A stretch of 64,000 bases of DNA, from positions 558,001 to 622,000 of the forward strand of contig WFMF01000007.1 of the NCBI GenBank assembly GCA_011033025.1, in the 5' to 3' direction. Below, piece after piece: positions 1 to 10,206 of the stretch. Origin of the DNA: Beroe forskalii. Its lineage: Eukaryota > Ctenophora > Nuda > Beroida > Beroidae. The translations under genes and the position numbers were made by a program. Position 1 is the stretch's first letter. The number at the start of each line of letters is the position of its first letter. The notes beneath the pieces are model-generated. The model was given only the letters and a program-made list of their open reading frames with translations. It ran no database searches and was not told the origin of the DNA.

Positions 1-1
1 A

Positions 2-187
2 CTCCGCAGGCATCCGAACTACCGCAGTTCTCGTGGTCGAGGGGGCGCTAGAGTGGGCAACAGACCGCAGCCCGGACAGCCTAAGAAACAGCGGGGCGGC
101 GGTAGTGGCCGCGGCGGCGCCAGTAGAGGAGGCGGCGGCGGTGCACAGAGCGGCGGCCAGAAGAACAAGAAGCAGGAGAACAGTTAG
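2..187 (+). CDS. C-terminal exon of an RGG/RG-rich protein (partial)
   Basis: An open frame enters from the left edge and ends at a TAG at 185-187, giving about 61 residues. It is strongly biased: RGRGG and SGRGG boxes, a poly-Gly run, and a basic tail ending KNKKQENS. RG/RGG tails are common in RNA-binding proteins, where they bind RNA and are arginine-methylated. No folded domain lies inside the window, so the family cannot be named. GC content is much higher than in the flanking DNA, which supports coding. Translation has no stop from base 2 onward. The upstream exon or exons lie outside the window. Confidence 0.5.
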   Translation, partial: LRRHPNYRSSRGRGGARVGNRPQPGQPKKQRGGGSGRGGASRGGGGGAQSGGQKNKKQENS

Positions 188-289
188 AGGAAGCTAGATG
201 GATTTCTACCATCCCTAGCGAGCAACACTCGGAAATTTGGAGGGTCGTGTTGCGAAAACGATGTGCGCGCGGCGGAGTGTAGTGTAACG

Positions 290-635
290 GTGGTGTTTCC
301 ACATGATAAAAACGGCGCGCACTGAGTGCGCGCCATTCCCACCATTAAATCTCCAAGGTGGGAATGGCGCGCACTGAGTGCGCGCCGTTTTTATGATGGT
401 AGGACAAAACCCCACCCGGACATAACCCCACCTTAGAGCACAAATTGCGCGATGGGAACGTTCGTGCGAACCGTACGTCCTAACCCTAACCGTAACCATT
501 GCGTCACAGGATTACGCACGAGCGTCCCTTTCGCGCAATTTGTGCTCTAAGGTGGGGTTATGTCCGGGTGGGGTTTTGTCCGGGTGGGGTTTTGTCCGCG
601 CACCGTTTTTATCATGTGGAAACACCAGTACCACG
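290..635. mobile_element. Hairpin MITE interrupted by a second foldback element
   Basis: The outer element has inverted ends GGTGTTTCCACATGATAAAA (about 290) and its complement ending about 635. Its left half folds on itself: a GGCGCGCACTGAGTGCGCGCC block occurs at about 315 and again at about 368 around a short A/T-rich loop. A second foldback (about 395-604) sits inside it, flanked by GTTTTTAT on both sides (387-394 and 605-612). No coding capacity. Superfamily unknown. Confidence 0.6.
395..604. mobile_element. Inner foldback element, family with GGACAAAAC ends
   Basis: Starts GATGGTAGGACAAAAC and ends GTTTTGTCCGCGCACC. Long arms pair (CCCCACCTTAGAGCACAAAT at about 428 with its complement at about 537) around a loop containing telomere-like CCCTAACCCTAACC. 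An 8-bp flanking repeat GTTTTTAT is seen. A second copy lies at 60465-60735 with a 9-bp flanking repeat. Short TIRs with 8-10 bp duplications could fit several cut-and-paste superfamilies. Confidence 0.55.
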
Positions 636-1370
636 GTCACATCCTACTACTCTACTAGTAATAGAGAGTAGAGGATGCTGCTAATCTCTGTTTGACCGTG
701 ACGCGCTACCTTCTGTAGTTGACAGTTTGGTTGACGATCGTTGGCGTATTTGTTTCAAATATCATTACTTTGAATTCGGATCGGTCCTCTAAGTCTAAGA
801 GGCTCTATTTGTAATTGTTATAGCTTGTACAGCTAGAAGACTTGAGGTAACCCCATTTAAACCCCTAATTGGTGTGAAAAATGGGGGTTTGATTTTCCGG
901 GGCTTCAGCTTTGTTGGGGTTAATAATTTACCACATTTCTTGAAATTAAAGAGTACATATTGCTTTCCATATTTTTTGCCGTCTGCGTATGTCAATGTGT
1001 CTTCATGATCATCGGTCGAAAGCAACAGGTCAAAAAGTAGGTATCGACCCCATCTCTCTTGATGTTGAAGATTGAAACTATGATAAACAATCGTCAAATC
1101 ATGAAAATTCCTTTGTTGAGCCCTTTTTAGGTACGCTTTCGGCCTGTTGCTTTCGACCGCTATGAGCACACATACCACTACCAGTTTGGCTCTTTACTGA
1201 AATGGTTTGTGTTTGTTATTGTCTGACAACTTTTGAAAAAATAGTATTCATTTTGGGCCTTTACTTCCAAACGGTGTCGATATTTTCGGCAATTTTTGGG
1301 TTTCGTTGAGGATATCCCTTCCAGCGGAAGCTGAATGATTGATTCTCAATTGGTAGCCCGTCAATTGCTC
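636..1370. other. Intergenic, one unconvincing ORF
   Basis: A minus-strand frame of 127 codons (1178 to 795) is open but shows no recognisable motif. Its middle (QERWGRYLLFDLLLSTDDHED) looks protein-like, so it could be a remnant exon, but nothing supports a splice model. The rest is A/T-rich with no repeat that I can see. Confidence 0.3.
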
Positions 1371-1875
1371 AATTTCTGACTATTTCTGCCATAAATTTTT
1401 ATCCGTGCTACTCTTCAGTCTCAAATAGACGGGGGGGGGGGACGATTGCAGTTTTTTGGATTTTTACTTCGGTGGGGGACAGTTATTTAACACCCTCCCC
1501 GTTTAGACATTTTGAAAATTTTGAAAAAATACTTATACATACATAAATCAAGTAAAAATTCGTATTTTTTGTTTGAATTAAGCAAAATCAAGCGCTACCG
1601 AAAGCTTCGCCAACTGTTATCTCAGCATTACCGTCTTTTTCTTGATCAGAGTCCATTTCTTTGATCAAAATAACAACTTGATGGGTATTTCAAAACCATT
1701 CGATTGAAATTTACCTCCCACCTCCCTCTTATTTGCAACCCCCCCTTTTTACGACAATTTTGAAAAACCTACACAGGGGGACAGTTATTACACTTACAGC
1801 CCCCCGTCTATTTGAGACTAAAAAGTATGTATATATAGCACGGATAAAAATTTATGGCAGAAATAGTCAGAAATT
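1371..1875. mobile_element. MITE of about 505 bp with long TIRs
   Basis: The ends AATTTCTGACTATTTCTGCC and complement are followed inward by matching TTTTTATCCGTGCTA and TCTCAAATAGACGGGGGG blocks, so the imperfect TIRs run for 60 bp or more. Poly-G/poly-C tracts mark the inner TIR edges (about 1430 and 1800). The interior is A/T-rich and non-coding. No clear target-site duplication (TSD). Confidence 0.6.
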
Positions 1876-2195
1876 ATTTGAATGATAAAACAGGGACATA
1901 TTTGAAAATCACTAATTTTTCCACTTTTCTATTTGTCCCAATTGTCTCAAATGGCAGTCCCTAACTGAGAAAAATTAAATTGGGACAGGGACATTCCTTT
2001 GCCAGACGTTGTCTGCCCCATATTTTTTCTGCGAGTCGGGGCGCGCTTCGCACGCGCGGGGGGCCAGGCAACGCCTGGCAAACATTCCCCCTTTAACTTT
2101 AAGAGAAACATACCAAAAAGCCCAATTAATGCCCATATCAGTACGAATTTAGCAAATTAGCAATCGGCACTGATCGGCGCTGATAGTTCAGGTGA
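1876..2195. other. Intergenic with degraded repeats
   Basis: Holds TGGGACA-type short repeats (about 1935-1995; similar strings recur near 10865-10950) and a GC-rich patch with a small palindrome GCCAGGCAACGCCTGGC at about 2070. No gene seen. Confidence 0.4.
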
Positions 2196-2199
2196 ATTC

Positions 2200-2640
2200 G
2201 CTGCAAACTAAGTTCTCCTGGGCTATATACTGGGTGAACTGCAGTTCATAATCATATGAAGTCGCCGCGCACTTCATATGAATTCATATGAATTCATATG
2301 AGTTCATATGAATGCATTTACCAGTTCAATAAATTTTTATATGAATGAACTTCATATGAACTTCACATGAATTCATATGAACTTCATATGAACACCACCA
2401 AGTTCATATGAACTTCATATGAATTCATATGAATTCATTAAACACGGATGAGCTAGTTCACCAAAATTTAGTGAACTGAGATGCATATGAATTCATATGA
2501 ATAAACTAGTTCATTTAAGTGAACTACGGGATGAACTTTGAGATGAACTCCGTTGAACTGCGTTGAACTACGTTGAACTGCGTTGAACTGGAGTTCACCT
2601 GAGTTCATTTGAGTTCACCTGAGTTCATGTCACTCAATGC
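2200..2640. repeat. TTCATATGAA short-palindrome repeat field
   Basis: A run of units of about 11 bp built on CATATG (ATTCATATGAA, CTTCATATGAA) from about 2255 to 2510, grading into TTGAACTGCG and GAGTTCACCT repeats up to 2635. Every unit is itself palindromic, so the field reads alike on both strands. No open frame of note. Confidence 0.7.
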
Positions 2641-2685
2641 AAACAACATATGTTATTTTGGAAAAACTTAGCTTTGCAACAGAAT

Positions 2686-2745
2686 AGACCTAAACGACTG
2701 TATGTTGCTGTAAAATAGTACAGTAACATACTGTCGTTTAGGTCT
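2686..2745. repeat. 27-bp-arm hairpin
   Basis: AGACCTAAACGACTGTATGT and following bases pair with the complement ending at 2745 across a 6-base loop (AAATAG), with two mismatches. Flanked by A/T-rich unique sequence. Could be a minimal foldback element. Confidence 0.65.
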
Positions 2746-2912
2746 TAGGTCTTACTGTTAGTGTTACCATACCCTCCACTGCGAGCACTTATTTTACGCA
2801 ACACGTCCTTTCATTAGCTCATTAGGAATGAGAAAATAATAATGTAAATAGAAATGTTATCTGACAGCTGAAGTGCCAGGTGGTCAATGACTTGACTCAA
2901 CAACTGGACTTT

Positions 2913-3790
2913 ATGACTTGACTCGACTCGACGACTCAACTCGACTCGACTCGACTCGACTCGACTCAACGACTCGACTCGACGACTCGACACGACGACT
3001 CGACTCGACGACTCGGCGACTCGACGACTTGACGACTCGAATCGACTCGAACTCGACTCGACTCGACTCGACGACTCGACGACTCGAAAATCGACGACTC
3101 GACGACTCCGACGACTCGACGACTCGATGACTCGACTCGATGACTCGACTCGATGACTCGACTCGACGACTCGACTCGATGACTCGACTCGACGACTCGA
3201 CTCGACTCGACGACTCGACTCGACTCGACTCGACTCGATGACTCGACGAATAAAATCGAAGACTCAAAGAATAAACTCGACGATTCGAGTCGTCGAGTCG
3301 AGTCGAGTACGAGTCGAGTACGAGTCGAGTCGTCGAGTCGAGTCGAGTCGAGTACGAGTCGAGTCGTCGAGTCGTCGAGTCGAGTCGAGTCGAGTCGAGT
3401 CGTCAAGTCAAGTCGTCAAGTCAAGTCGTCGATTCGAGTCGTCGAGTCGAGTCGTCGACTCGAGTCGTCGAGTCGTCGAGTCGTCGAGTCGAGTCGAGTC
3501 GAGTCGAGTCGTCGAGTCGAGTCAAGTCGTCAAGTCAAGTCGTCAAGTCAAGTCGTCGATTCGAGTCGTCGACTCGAGTTGTCGAGTCGTCGAGTCGAGT
3601 CGAATCGAGTCGTCGAGTCGAGTCGAGTCGTCGAGCCGTCGAGTGGAGTCGTCGAGTCGAGTCGTCGAGTGGAGTCGTCGAGTCGAGTCGTCGAGACGAG
3701 TCGTTGAGACGAGTCGTCGAGACAAGTCAGAGAGTCGTCAAATCGAGTCGTCGAGACAAGTCATCGAGTCGATTTGAGTCGTCGAGAAAC
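2913..3790. repeat. AGTCG satellite in head-to-head inverted orientation
   Basis: From 2915 to about 3280 the + strand is (GACTC/GACGACTC)n. From about 3283 to 3785 it is the complement, (GAGTC/GTCGAGTC)n. Units are 5 bp with frequent 3-bp CGA insertions (8-bp units). The junction near 3241-3285 is a short degenerate AATAAA/AATCGA-containing stretch. Open frames of 60-179 codons (SSRVESSRV, DSTRLDSTRL) arise only from the repeat and are not genes. Confidence 0.9.
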
Positions 3791-4334
3791 TGGTCGTAGA
3801 GTGACTCGAGTTAATTCATGACGTAAAAAGTGAAATTGTTTAGTTGTCACGTGACTGTACACTTAACAAGAATACGAAAAACCGTTTATGGAAGAGCTCA
3901 AGACTTGAGTCTGATTTAACTATTTAAAGAGGGGTTTAAATTTAATGGCCAATATTTGATTTTGGAAGCCCTTTTAATGAAATGGATCAAGATGCAGCTA
4001 ATTTGGTGAAGTTTAACGGCCTCTTTAAAATTGAAAAAAGCCTTTCAATAGGTGACGTCACTCAGCAGTCAACCGGAATGAAGGACTTATCGGGCATAGA
4101 TCAGAGCAGCAACGCCACAAGGGCCCCATGGTATTGGTAGGGCCACGTTGACGCCAGGGCAGTGCTAATAGCACTGCCCTGCCGTCAACTGCTATGGTGT
4201 AGGCCACGAGGACGCCACTGCGGCGCCACGACGAAGCCATGAAGACGCCATGGCTTCACAGTGGCACTGCTGACTGCCATGATGTCACCGTGGCGCCCTC
4301 GTGGCTTCATCATTGCCCAGTAGTGGTCGTACTC
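3791..4334. other. Intergenic; GC-rich patch with a 20-bp-arm hairpin
   Basis: 3791-4050 is A/T-rich with no feature. 4060-4330 is GC-rich and repetitive (GCCATGG, ACGCCA and GGCTTCAT strings). GTTGACGCCAGGGCAGTGCT at about 4148 pairs with its near complement ending about 4191 around AAT. Frames here have repeat-like composition and no domain. Confidence 0.45.
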
Positions 4335-5277
4335 GTAGGATGTTACCCTCGCGCGCGCGGCGCAACGTTCCACATTTGGACGTCACTTTGTATGGTGTTT
4401 CATGTACGCCAACATGTTTTTAAAAATTTTTCGTGTACCAGGTACGCCAACGTGTTTTCGCGTGCGCGCAACATCATCAATAAATATTTTTTCGCGCATT
4501 CCATAAAATATAAAATATTGGCTAATTTACCGCGCTGGCAAAAAATTGAAATTTTAACAAAAAATAATTAATTTGAAAAATGTGAAAAAGTGATTTTAAA
4601 ATAATGAATATGAACAATATATAATCCAACAATAATTTTTCCTACAATATGCCGAACTGCATGCCTTAACCCTTCAAACTGCAAGATCACACAAAAAAAT
4701 CAGAATTTAAGACGCGAGCTATCCCCTGATAAACCATCTGATATCAAATTGAAGGATATGGCAGAAAACTTGAAAAATTAAATAAGACAAATTAAATAAG
4801 ACAAATTAAATAAGACAAATTAAATAAGACGAATTTAAACGAAAGGATAAGAAAAGAACAAAAGGAGAAATAAGAAAAGAAAAAAAAAATAGAAAATTTG
4901 GGATAAAAAGAAAATTTTAAATGAAAATAGATGAATGAAGAAAGGTGAAGATTCAACGAAATCTCAAAACTAAATGGCCATTAAATTTAAATCTAGCCGA
5001 TTCATTTTCTTTTTGATCGCCCTTTTTAAACCGTTTTTTTGCACAGAATTTTCAAAGCCTGCTTTCAACAGGATTTCAAGGAGCAATTGCTTGAACAATA
5101 GCTCGGGAAAGCGTTATTACTTTCCCTTGCTCGAACAATTGCCCGGGTAATACCTCTAATTTAATTACCAGGTTCGAGCTATTGCTTGATCGATAGCACT
5201 GACCGTAATAGTTGAAGCTATACCTGGGGTAATTTATTGATAGCTCAGGTAAGGAAAACCCGCTCTAGGCACACTTG

Positions 5278-5451
5278 CAGGGGCGTAACCAGGGGAAGGT
5301 GACAGGCGGCTGCCTCCCCTTGTTGGACAGACAATATGAAACTTTTATTAATTTTGTTAAAATGAGAGCTTTGAGTCAAGCAAAATAAAACATTCCACAG
5401 GTTGTGAATGTAACTTGCCGCCTCCTTTTTAAAAATTTGGTTACGCCCCTG
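5278..5451. mobile_element. hAT-like MITE, 174 bp
   Basis: Inverted ends CAGGGGCGTAACCA, with a further GGCGGC block inside each end. The 8-bp target duplication CACACTTG lies at 5270-5277 and 5452-5459. CAGGGGCGTA-type ends with 8-bp duplications are typical of hAT elements. Too short to encode anything, so it would depend on a transposase made elsewhere. Confidence 0.85.
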
Positions 5452-6116
5452 CACACTTGCCCGAGCAATAGGACATATAAATTATTAGAACTGTTCTCAT
5501 AATAAATTTTCGCAGAAATGAGGACCAAAAATGATTAAATTATTTAAGATAATAATAAAGTAATAAACTTAACTTCTTTGAAAAGTTTTTAAAGATCTCA
5601 ATTAACATTTGAATTTGAACAATCAATATTTCGATAGACATGTTTAACAATGAATGAAATACTAATAGCAGCGTGGAACTGACTGCACAATAAAAGTAAC
5701 AAGCTACCCACGATGTTTCACATTTCAAGATTTCAATAGCTAGTTGAAATCACACTCATCCCCACAGTCCACATAAAGGACTTTAACACTATCCAATTTT
5801 CCTCCAAGTATTCTATCATTTAAAACTCTTATCTCTTTATTACTAGCTCATATATTCAAGCGTCGAGCCTGAGTACAAATGGGGTTTCATAAAATACGTC
5901 GAAAGTGTAGCCGAAGCCTCGTAAGGTCGGACTAAATGGCGACAAATTTGACTTGAGTATTTTGAAACGCAAACAAACGTTAGTCAAACACAACAGTTCA
6001 ATACTTTGTTCTCGAAGCATTAGGCAACAATATATTTCTAAACCAATCGTTCATTCAATTCATCGTCAGTCGTTATTAGCACCCTTCATACATTCATACT
6101 CAGCTGACGAAAATAA

Positions 6117-6335
6117 TCAGATGATTTTCGAAAGCTTCTGATTTTTAACTTTCTCGTACCATTCAAACGTTTTCAAGTTCACGATGTGATTGTAGTCTCT
6201 CAATCTCTCATTATGGTAGCTGCTGAACTGAGTAGGACCACTTCGTGTACCTCTTCGTCGTGTGCTGTGCGTAACAGAGTGATATCTGGGTTGGTCGCTT
6301 CTGCCAGCTCCTGAAGGCATTATAATTTCTATCAT
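6117..6335 (-). CDS. Short conserved ORF fragment inside family X
   Basis: A 72-codon frame beginning in MPSGAGRSDQPRYHSVTHST and running on through SSYHNERLRDYNHIVNL. Recognisable versions, broken by frameshifts or edits, occur at about 16290-16500 and 22280-22490 (plus strand) and, for the downstream part, at 31640-31727 (minus). Recurrence in four copies suggests it was an exon of whatever family X once encoded, but I see no known domain. The Arg-rich stretch (STRRRGTRSG) is the only compositional feature. It may equally be non-coding repeat sequence. Confidence 0.25.
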   Translation of the reverse strand: MIEIIMPSGAGRSDQPRYHSVTHSTRRRGTRSGPTQFSSYHNERLRDYNHIVNLKTFEWYEKVKNQKLSKII

Positions 6336-6900
6336 TCTTAATATATGATGATCACTAAGCTCTCAGAAGAAACTGATAACAATATAACGAGACTTATTAC
6401 GAAACAACTTCGAATAATTCAAGTGATCACTTGCACAGTGATTCAAAGACGAAGTCCAATATGGTACTAATCAATAGTCATATTCCGAGTAAATTGCAAT
6501 AAATGTTAAAAATTATGTGCGTGACAGAAGATTTCATAAGTCAAATTACCTTTGCAACCATCGCTCTTCAGAAGCTCACAACAGAGCCCCTACCAGCTGA
6601 GGTCCTCTGAATAACGATACAGGCATCGTTATAGTAAGAATTTCATCGTTGTATCGATCCAATCTTCGTCATCTTTCTGTAATGGATGAAAATGCACTTT
6701 GAATGGCACATTGGACAGAGAGTAGAAGAATAAAATAGATAGGGACTTGGCAAACACACCGCAAAAAACTACGAATATATAGCAATAGTGACACAAGCAA
6801 ACATCAATTCTTCTTAATAACTGCATAACACAGCATCGATGCACGCATTTCAGTCGCAACTGATGTCGGATCAAACTCCTAAGAAAGAGGAATTGTATGA

Positions 6901-7696
6901 AATTGGCTCAAGAAACATTACTCAACAGTATGAAAACTGAATTTTATAAAATTACCCCATACAAAGCAGTGTAATAACAACACAGCCGTCAACCCGCAAC
7001 CATTGCCGTGCCCTAAACCTAATGTAGAAGACACTTGATTGGGTTAACATCAGGCTGATCACGGCAACTTCTTGGTAGGCGGACTTTTATATAGCTAACG
7101 GACTTTATAGCTAAACCGGTCAAAATAGCTGAATGTTGATTTAGCTATACCGTCTGCAGTTCTGACTATTTAGCTAAATCTTCTTAGCTGTCCCTCTTCC
7201 CCTATCAGTTTAAATGTCTCGCTATAAAGTCCTCGATTCGGACTATTTAGCTAAATCTGTATCATAGCTGTTCCTCCCTCCCCATTAAATTTATTAGGTA
7301 ACCACACATAAAAGATCGTCTCCTCTCTTCTGTGTAACCGGAGTCCCAAAGTAGCATGTTCTCTCCCTGGTTGCTCGTCAAGCAGGGGGGCGGGTGAAGA
7401 TGTTCTCCAAGGAAGTTCAGGGAGGTGGTGCAGTGTCGTGCTTGTCTGCTCAGCCTGGAGAGGGAAGAGATGTGGTAGTTGAGTTTGGACCCGGCTTCGA
7501 AGTCGAGGGAACTTGCACTGTCAGCAACGATGTCCTTGGTGGGGAGGTCCGTAGAGGATGTATTCTTCTTGATGTCACTGAATATATTTTTTTCGAGTAT
7601 ATAAAAAGTAGCTTCTAAAATGTGCTGGGGGAGAACACTCAGTCAATCGTAAAGACTGTTAACGAGGTTACCCACTACAGAAATAAGAATAATATA
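6901..7696. other. Intergenic with TAGCTAA repeats
   Basis: 7075-7280 carries several TTTAGCTAAATC/ATAGCTAA blocks in both orientations, resembling a degraded foldback. 7394-7618 holds a 74-codon frame without motifs. No gene supported. Confidence 0.35.
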
Positions 7697-7757
7697 TGGG
7701 ATTGTTCACATATTACGTAATCACCTAGGGGGGAGGGGGTGTTTCCAAATGATTACG

Positions 7758-9146
7758 TTACATGTTATTGTAACAAATACAATAACATGTATTGCTACTT
7801 ATCAGTTCATTGCTACTTATCAGTTTTCTTGTGCGTGTTAATTTAGCAGCTCTCTTATCAGTACACTGCAACTTGCTCGCACTCAGCACTTACCCCAACC
7901 GTATTGTACACAACTGTGTACAATCTCATGGTTTCACGATATGGAATTTGCATTGGAAAACCTATACAGTGTGGAGAAGGATGTGGACTCGGTGTTCGGT
8001 GCTGTTTTCGGAGTCAACTGGACTGATGTCAACAAGACTTCGGTGATGAAGTGTGACAAGACGGCTCTAACCAGCCTTGTTTTATCAGCAGTGAGCGTTT
8101 TAGGGAAAAGCAAGGAGATGTTACGATCAGCAGCCGTTTGTGTCGAGAAGTTGAAACAGGAGCAGATTGAGAACCAGAAGACGATGCTGAACCTCCAGGA
8201 GGAACTACTGAAGAGTAAAGATGAGCAGGTAGAGGTGGTGCAGAAAACCGTGGAGACTGAAATCCGGAGTTTCAGTGACGCTGTCAAGAAGGGATGCGAG
8301 GGGAGAATGACTTCAACACAGGTGAAAGCTGCTGTAAAGAGTGCTGCATTGGAGGACGACAAGAAGCGAGCAGTTATGGTGTTCGGACTCGGAGAAGGCC
8401 CTGCTGATGATCATCTCAAGGTAAAAGTGGAGGACATGCTGAGAGTAAGCTGCTTGGCTGGGAAGCCTACCGTCAATGACTGCTACCGCGTTGGAACAGT
8501 GAAGGAAGGAGCAGAGCGACCCGTCAAAGTGATTCTCGGCAGCCGTGACGCAGCATCTACATTTTTGAGGAATGCTAAGGTGCTGCGTCAGTCGACGCGA
8601 TTCAAGAAGGTTTACATCACTCCTGACAGAAGCCGTGAGGAGAGAGAACAGAGGAAAGCTCTTGTTTCACAGATGAAGGAGAAGATACGCAGCGACCCGC
8701 TACAATATCATTTTATCAGGAACGGTGTTGTTTGCAGCAGAGAGAAGGAGCAGGCACCCTCGAATCTGTCTTCGTCCTCGTCATCATCGGTTCAGACTCA
8801 TGTGTCGTCGAATCCAGGGACTGTGCCTCGAAGTAAGACTTCGACACCGCGGGTTCAGCACTCTAAGCCGCGCTGAATAGGACACCCAAAACTCCCGACA
8901 AGTGCCTACACAAACTCTGAGTGCTGTTTTTTGTGGTTTATTGACTTTTAGAGCTACTTTTGGGTATCAGTGGTCTATCATCAGTGGCAATCAAGCCACA
9001 TCGTGCTATGAACACATGCCTTGATTGGCATCTCTTTGTGCGTGTGGTTCATTTTATTATTGTATTGATTATATTATAATATTTGTTTCAAAACCCTTAT
9101 GGGTACCCCACCGTGGGTTTCAAACAAACAACAACTACTGTAAACT
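7758..9146 (+). mobile_element. ORF1-only (half-LINE) retrotransposon copy
   Basis: Insert between TGATTACG repeats. It has about 180 bp of leader, one complete ORF1-type gene, about 260 bp of 3' sequence and an A/C-rich tail (AAACAAACAACAA) at the end expected for a plus-strand retroposon. No reverse-transcriptase ORF is present. The layout resembles mammalian HAL1 half-LINEs, but it could also be an internal deletion of one full element. Confidence 0.6.
7941..8876 (+). CDS. LINE ORF1-type RNA-binding protein (coiled coil + RRM-like)
   Basis: 311 codons, uninterrupted. Residues about 62-112 are heptad-rich and charged (a coiled coil such as trimerises L1 ORF1p). Residues 143-200 (RAVMVFGLGE, then the RPVKVILGSRD strand) have the shape of the RRM-like nucleic-acid-binding domain of CR1/L2/L1-type ORF1 proteins. 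Residues 220-262 (KKVYITPDRSREEREQRKAL through FIRNGVV) match the C-terminal block typical of this group. A Ser-rich basic tail follows. Such proteins coat the retrotransposon RNA in cytoplasmic particles and act as nucleic-acid chaperones. The partner ORF2 (endonuclease/reverse transcriptase) is missing from this copy. The start chosen is the first Met of the frame. No frameshift or stop, so the copy is young or under constraint. Assignment to a specific clade is not possible from sequence inspection alone. Confidence 0.75.
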   Translation: MEFALENLYSVEKDVDSVFGAVFGVNWTDVNKTSVMKCDKTALTSLVLSAVSVLGKSKEMLRSAAVCVEKLKQEQIENQKTMLNLQEELLKSKDEQVEVVQKTVETEIRSFSDAVKKGCEGRMTSTQVKAAVKSAALEDDKKRAVMVFGLGEGPADDHLKVKVEDMLRVSCLAGKPTVNDCYRVGTVKEGAERPVKVILGSRDAASTFLRNAKVLRQSTRFKKVYITPDRSREEREQRKALVSQMKEKIRSDPLQYHFIRNGVVCSREKEQAPSNLSSSSSSSVQTHVSSNPGTVPRSKTSTPRVQHSKPR

Positions 9147-9213
9147 TGATTACGAGGGGGAGGGGGGGTTAAAATCGGCCAAAAATTGATTACGTAATAA
9201 GTGAACGATCCCA

Positions 9214-9552
9214 TATTTGAACATATTCCTGAAATAAATGTTGATTAAATATCGCCAAATTCTATAGCACTAGCAGAACCAATGGCCTCCGGCCATCGTT
9301 CACAATTTTTTCGCTTCAGCAATTCGTACAGTATAATGCAGTACTTTAGTTCTTATCAGTGATGAGGTCATATTTCAATCGGGTGTGCCTCCTCCTCTAT
9401 GTGATGTCCGTATGTCAGGTGGTGTCAAACGTCACTGGTACTCTGGTATGAACATTCCGATCATCGGCAATCGGCATGCTTGACTGGGTACTGAGTGGTG
9501 TCAGAAAAATCTGTGGCTATATACAAGCCACCGGACAGACAGAAATCATAAA
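9214..9552. other. Intergenic, no feature seen
   Basis: Low-complexity-free A/T-rich sequence. The minus-strand frames are short and motif-free. Confidence 0.4.
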
Positions 9553-9796
9553 CCGGACATAACACCCCCTGGACGAAACTCCACCAAAACATACACAAGG
9601 CCGACTTAACAACTTCCTCGCCTCTGTGTGTAGCATGAGCGAGCCAAAGGAGAGTGACGGCTAGCATGGGGGAACGACGTGAGCGAGGATACCGCCACTG
9701 TCGGCAGTGGTATGGTTACAGTTATGGTTAGGGTTAGGGTAAGGTTTTGTTGGGGTGTTTTGTCTAGGGGGGGGGGGGGTGTTTTGTCCGGGGGAA
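9553..9796. mobile_element. Foldback element related to the GGACAAAAC family
   Basis: Left end CCGGACATAACACCCC and right end GGGTGTTTTGTCC are inverted. The interior holds GGTTAGGGTTAGGGTAAGG (9725-9743). It shares the TGTCCGG and GGTGTTTTGTCC strings of the elements at 395-604 and 60465-60735. A poly-G run at about 9768-9780 makes the right boundary uncertain. Confidence 0.45.
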
Positions 9797-10206
9797 TCCA
9801 TTGAGACAAGAAGGTGATATCATTTAAACTATAGGTAGTTTTTGGACATCACTTTCATTTTAATGTAAGGATGCACAGAAATAGAAGCCATATTATTTTT
9901 AAAATTAATGAATAGATTAAAGAAGAAATGTTTTTGAATAACAAAAGTATGAGTAACTCACTAGCCCATGCACATAGCACATGAAAGGCTATTGATTGAG
10001 ATGCAACTGTAAGAAGAGAGAAAGGTGCTGCTAGATGTATGTAGTTTTTGAACCAATGCCTTGATTTTGAGACTTCATTGCATAGGTAATCTGATCATAG
10101 ATCTGTGTATTCAGAAGGCATAATAAGATTTATGTAATTTTGAGGACATGATGGAGAAGGCAAACAGGATAGTAGGATACTATTCAGAGTATCGAATTTT
10201 ACAGTG

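Larger units (their letters stand above)
4335..6900 (-). repeat. Composite repeat family X, copy 1 (reverse orientation)
   Basis: Blocks match, in reverse order and orientation, segments elsewhere in the window: 4377-4560 matches 29640-29870; 5570-5730 matches 27935-28020 plus 29335-29440; 5815-5945 matches 26465-26560; 5990-6210 matches 25365-25420 plus 16402-16580; 6210-6900 matches 15600-16400 and 21570-22380. It lacks the reverse-transcriptase insertion at 28031-29323, the MITEs at 25514-26432 and 26634-27911, and the 2.8-kb element, so it shows near-empty sites for all of them. A related scrap (GACGTCCAAATGTGGAAC) lies at 61143. Confidence 0.65.
7697..9213. mobile_element. MITE carrying an inserted LINE segment
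   Basis: Outer inverted ends TGGGATTGTTCAC..TATTACGTAATCA (7697) and the complement ending 9213 match over 27 bp with two differences. The interior is interrupted at TGATTACG, which is present at both 7750-7757 and 9147-9154 and so looks like an 8-bp target duplication around a 1389-bp insertion (7758-9146). Without the insertion the MITE would be about 120 bp. Flanking ATAT occurs on both sides, so its own TSD may be TA or ATAT. Confidence 0.7.

Noticed and set aside
479..498. Telomere repeat (CCCTAA)n
   Set aside because: Only about two perfect units inside a foldback loop. The similar string at 9725-9743 is likewise internal to an element.
2918..3777. Several Ser/Arg-rich open frames (up to 179 codons)
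   Set aside because: They are translations of the AGTCG satellite in all frames and both strands. An SR-protein reading is not supported by any non-repeat domain.
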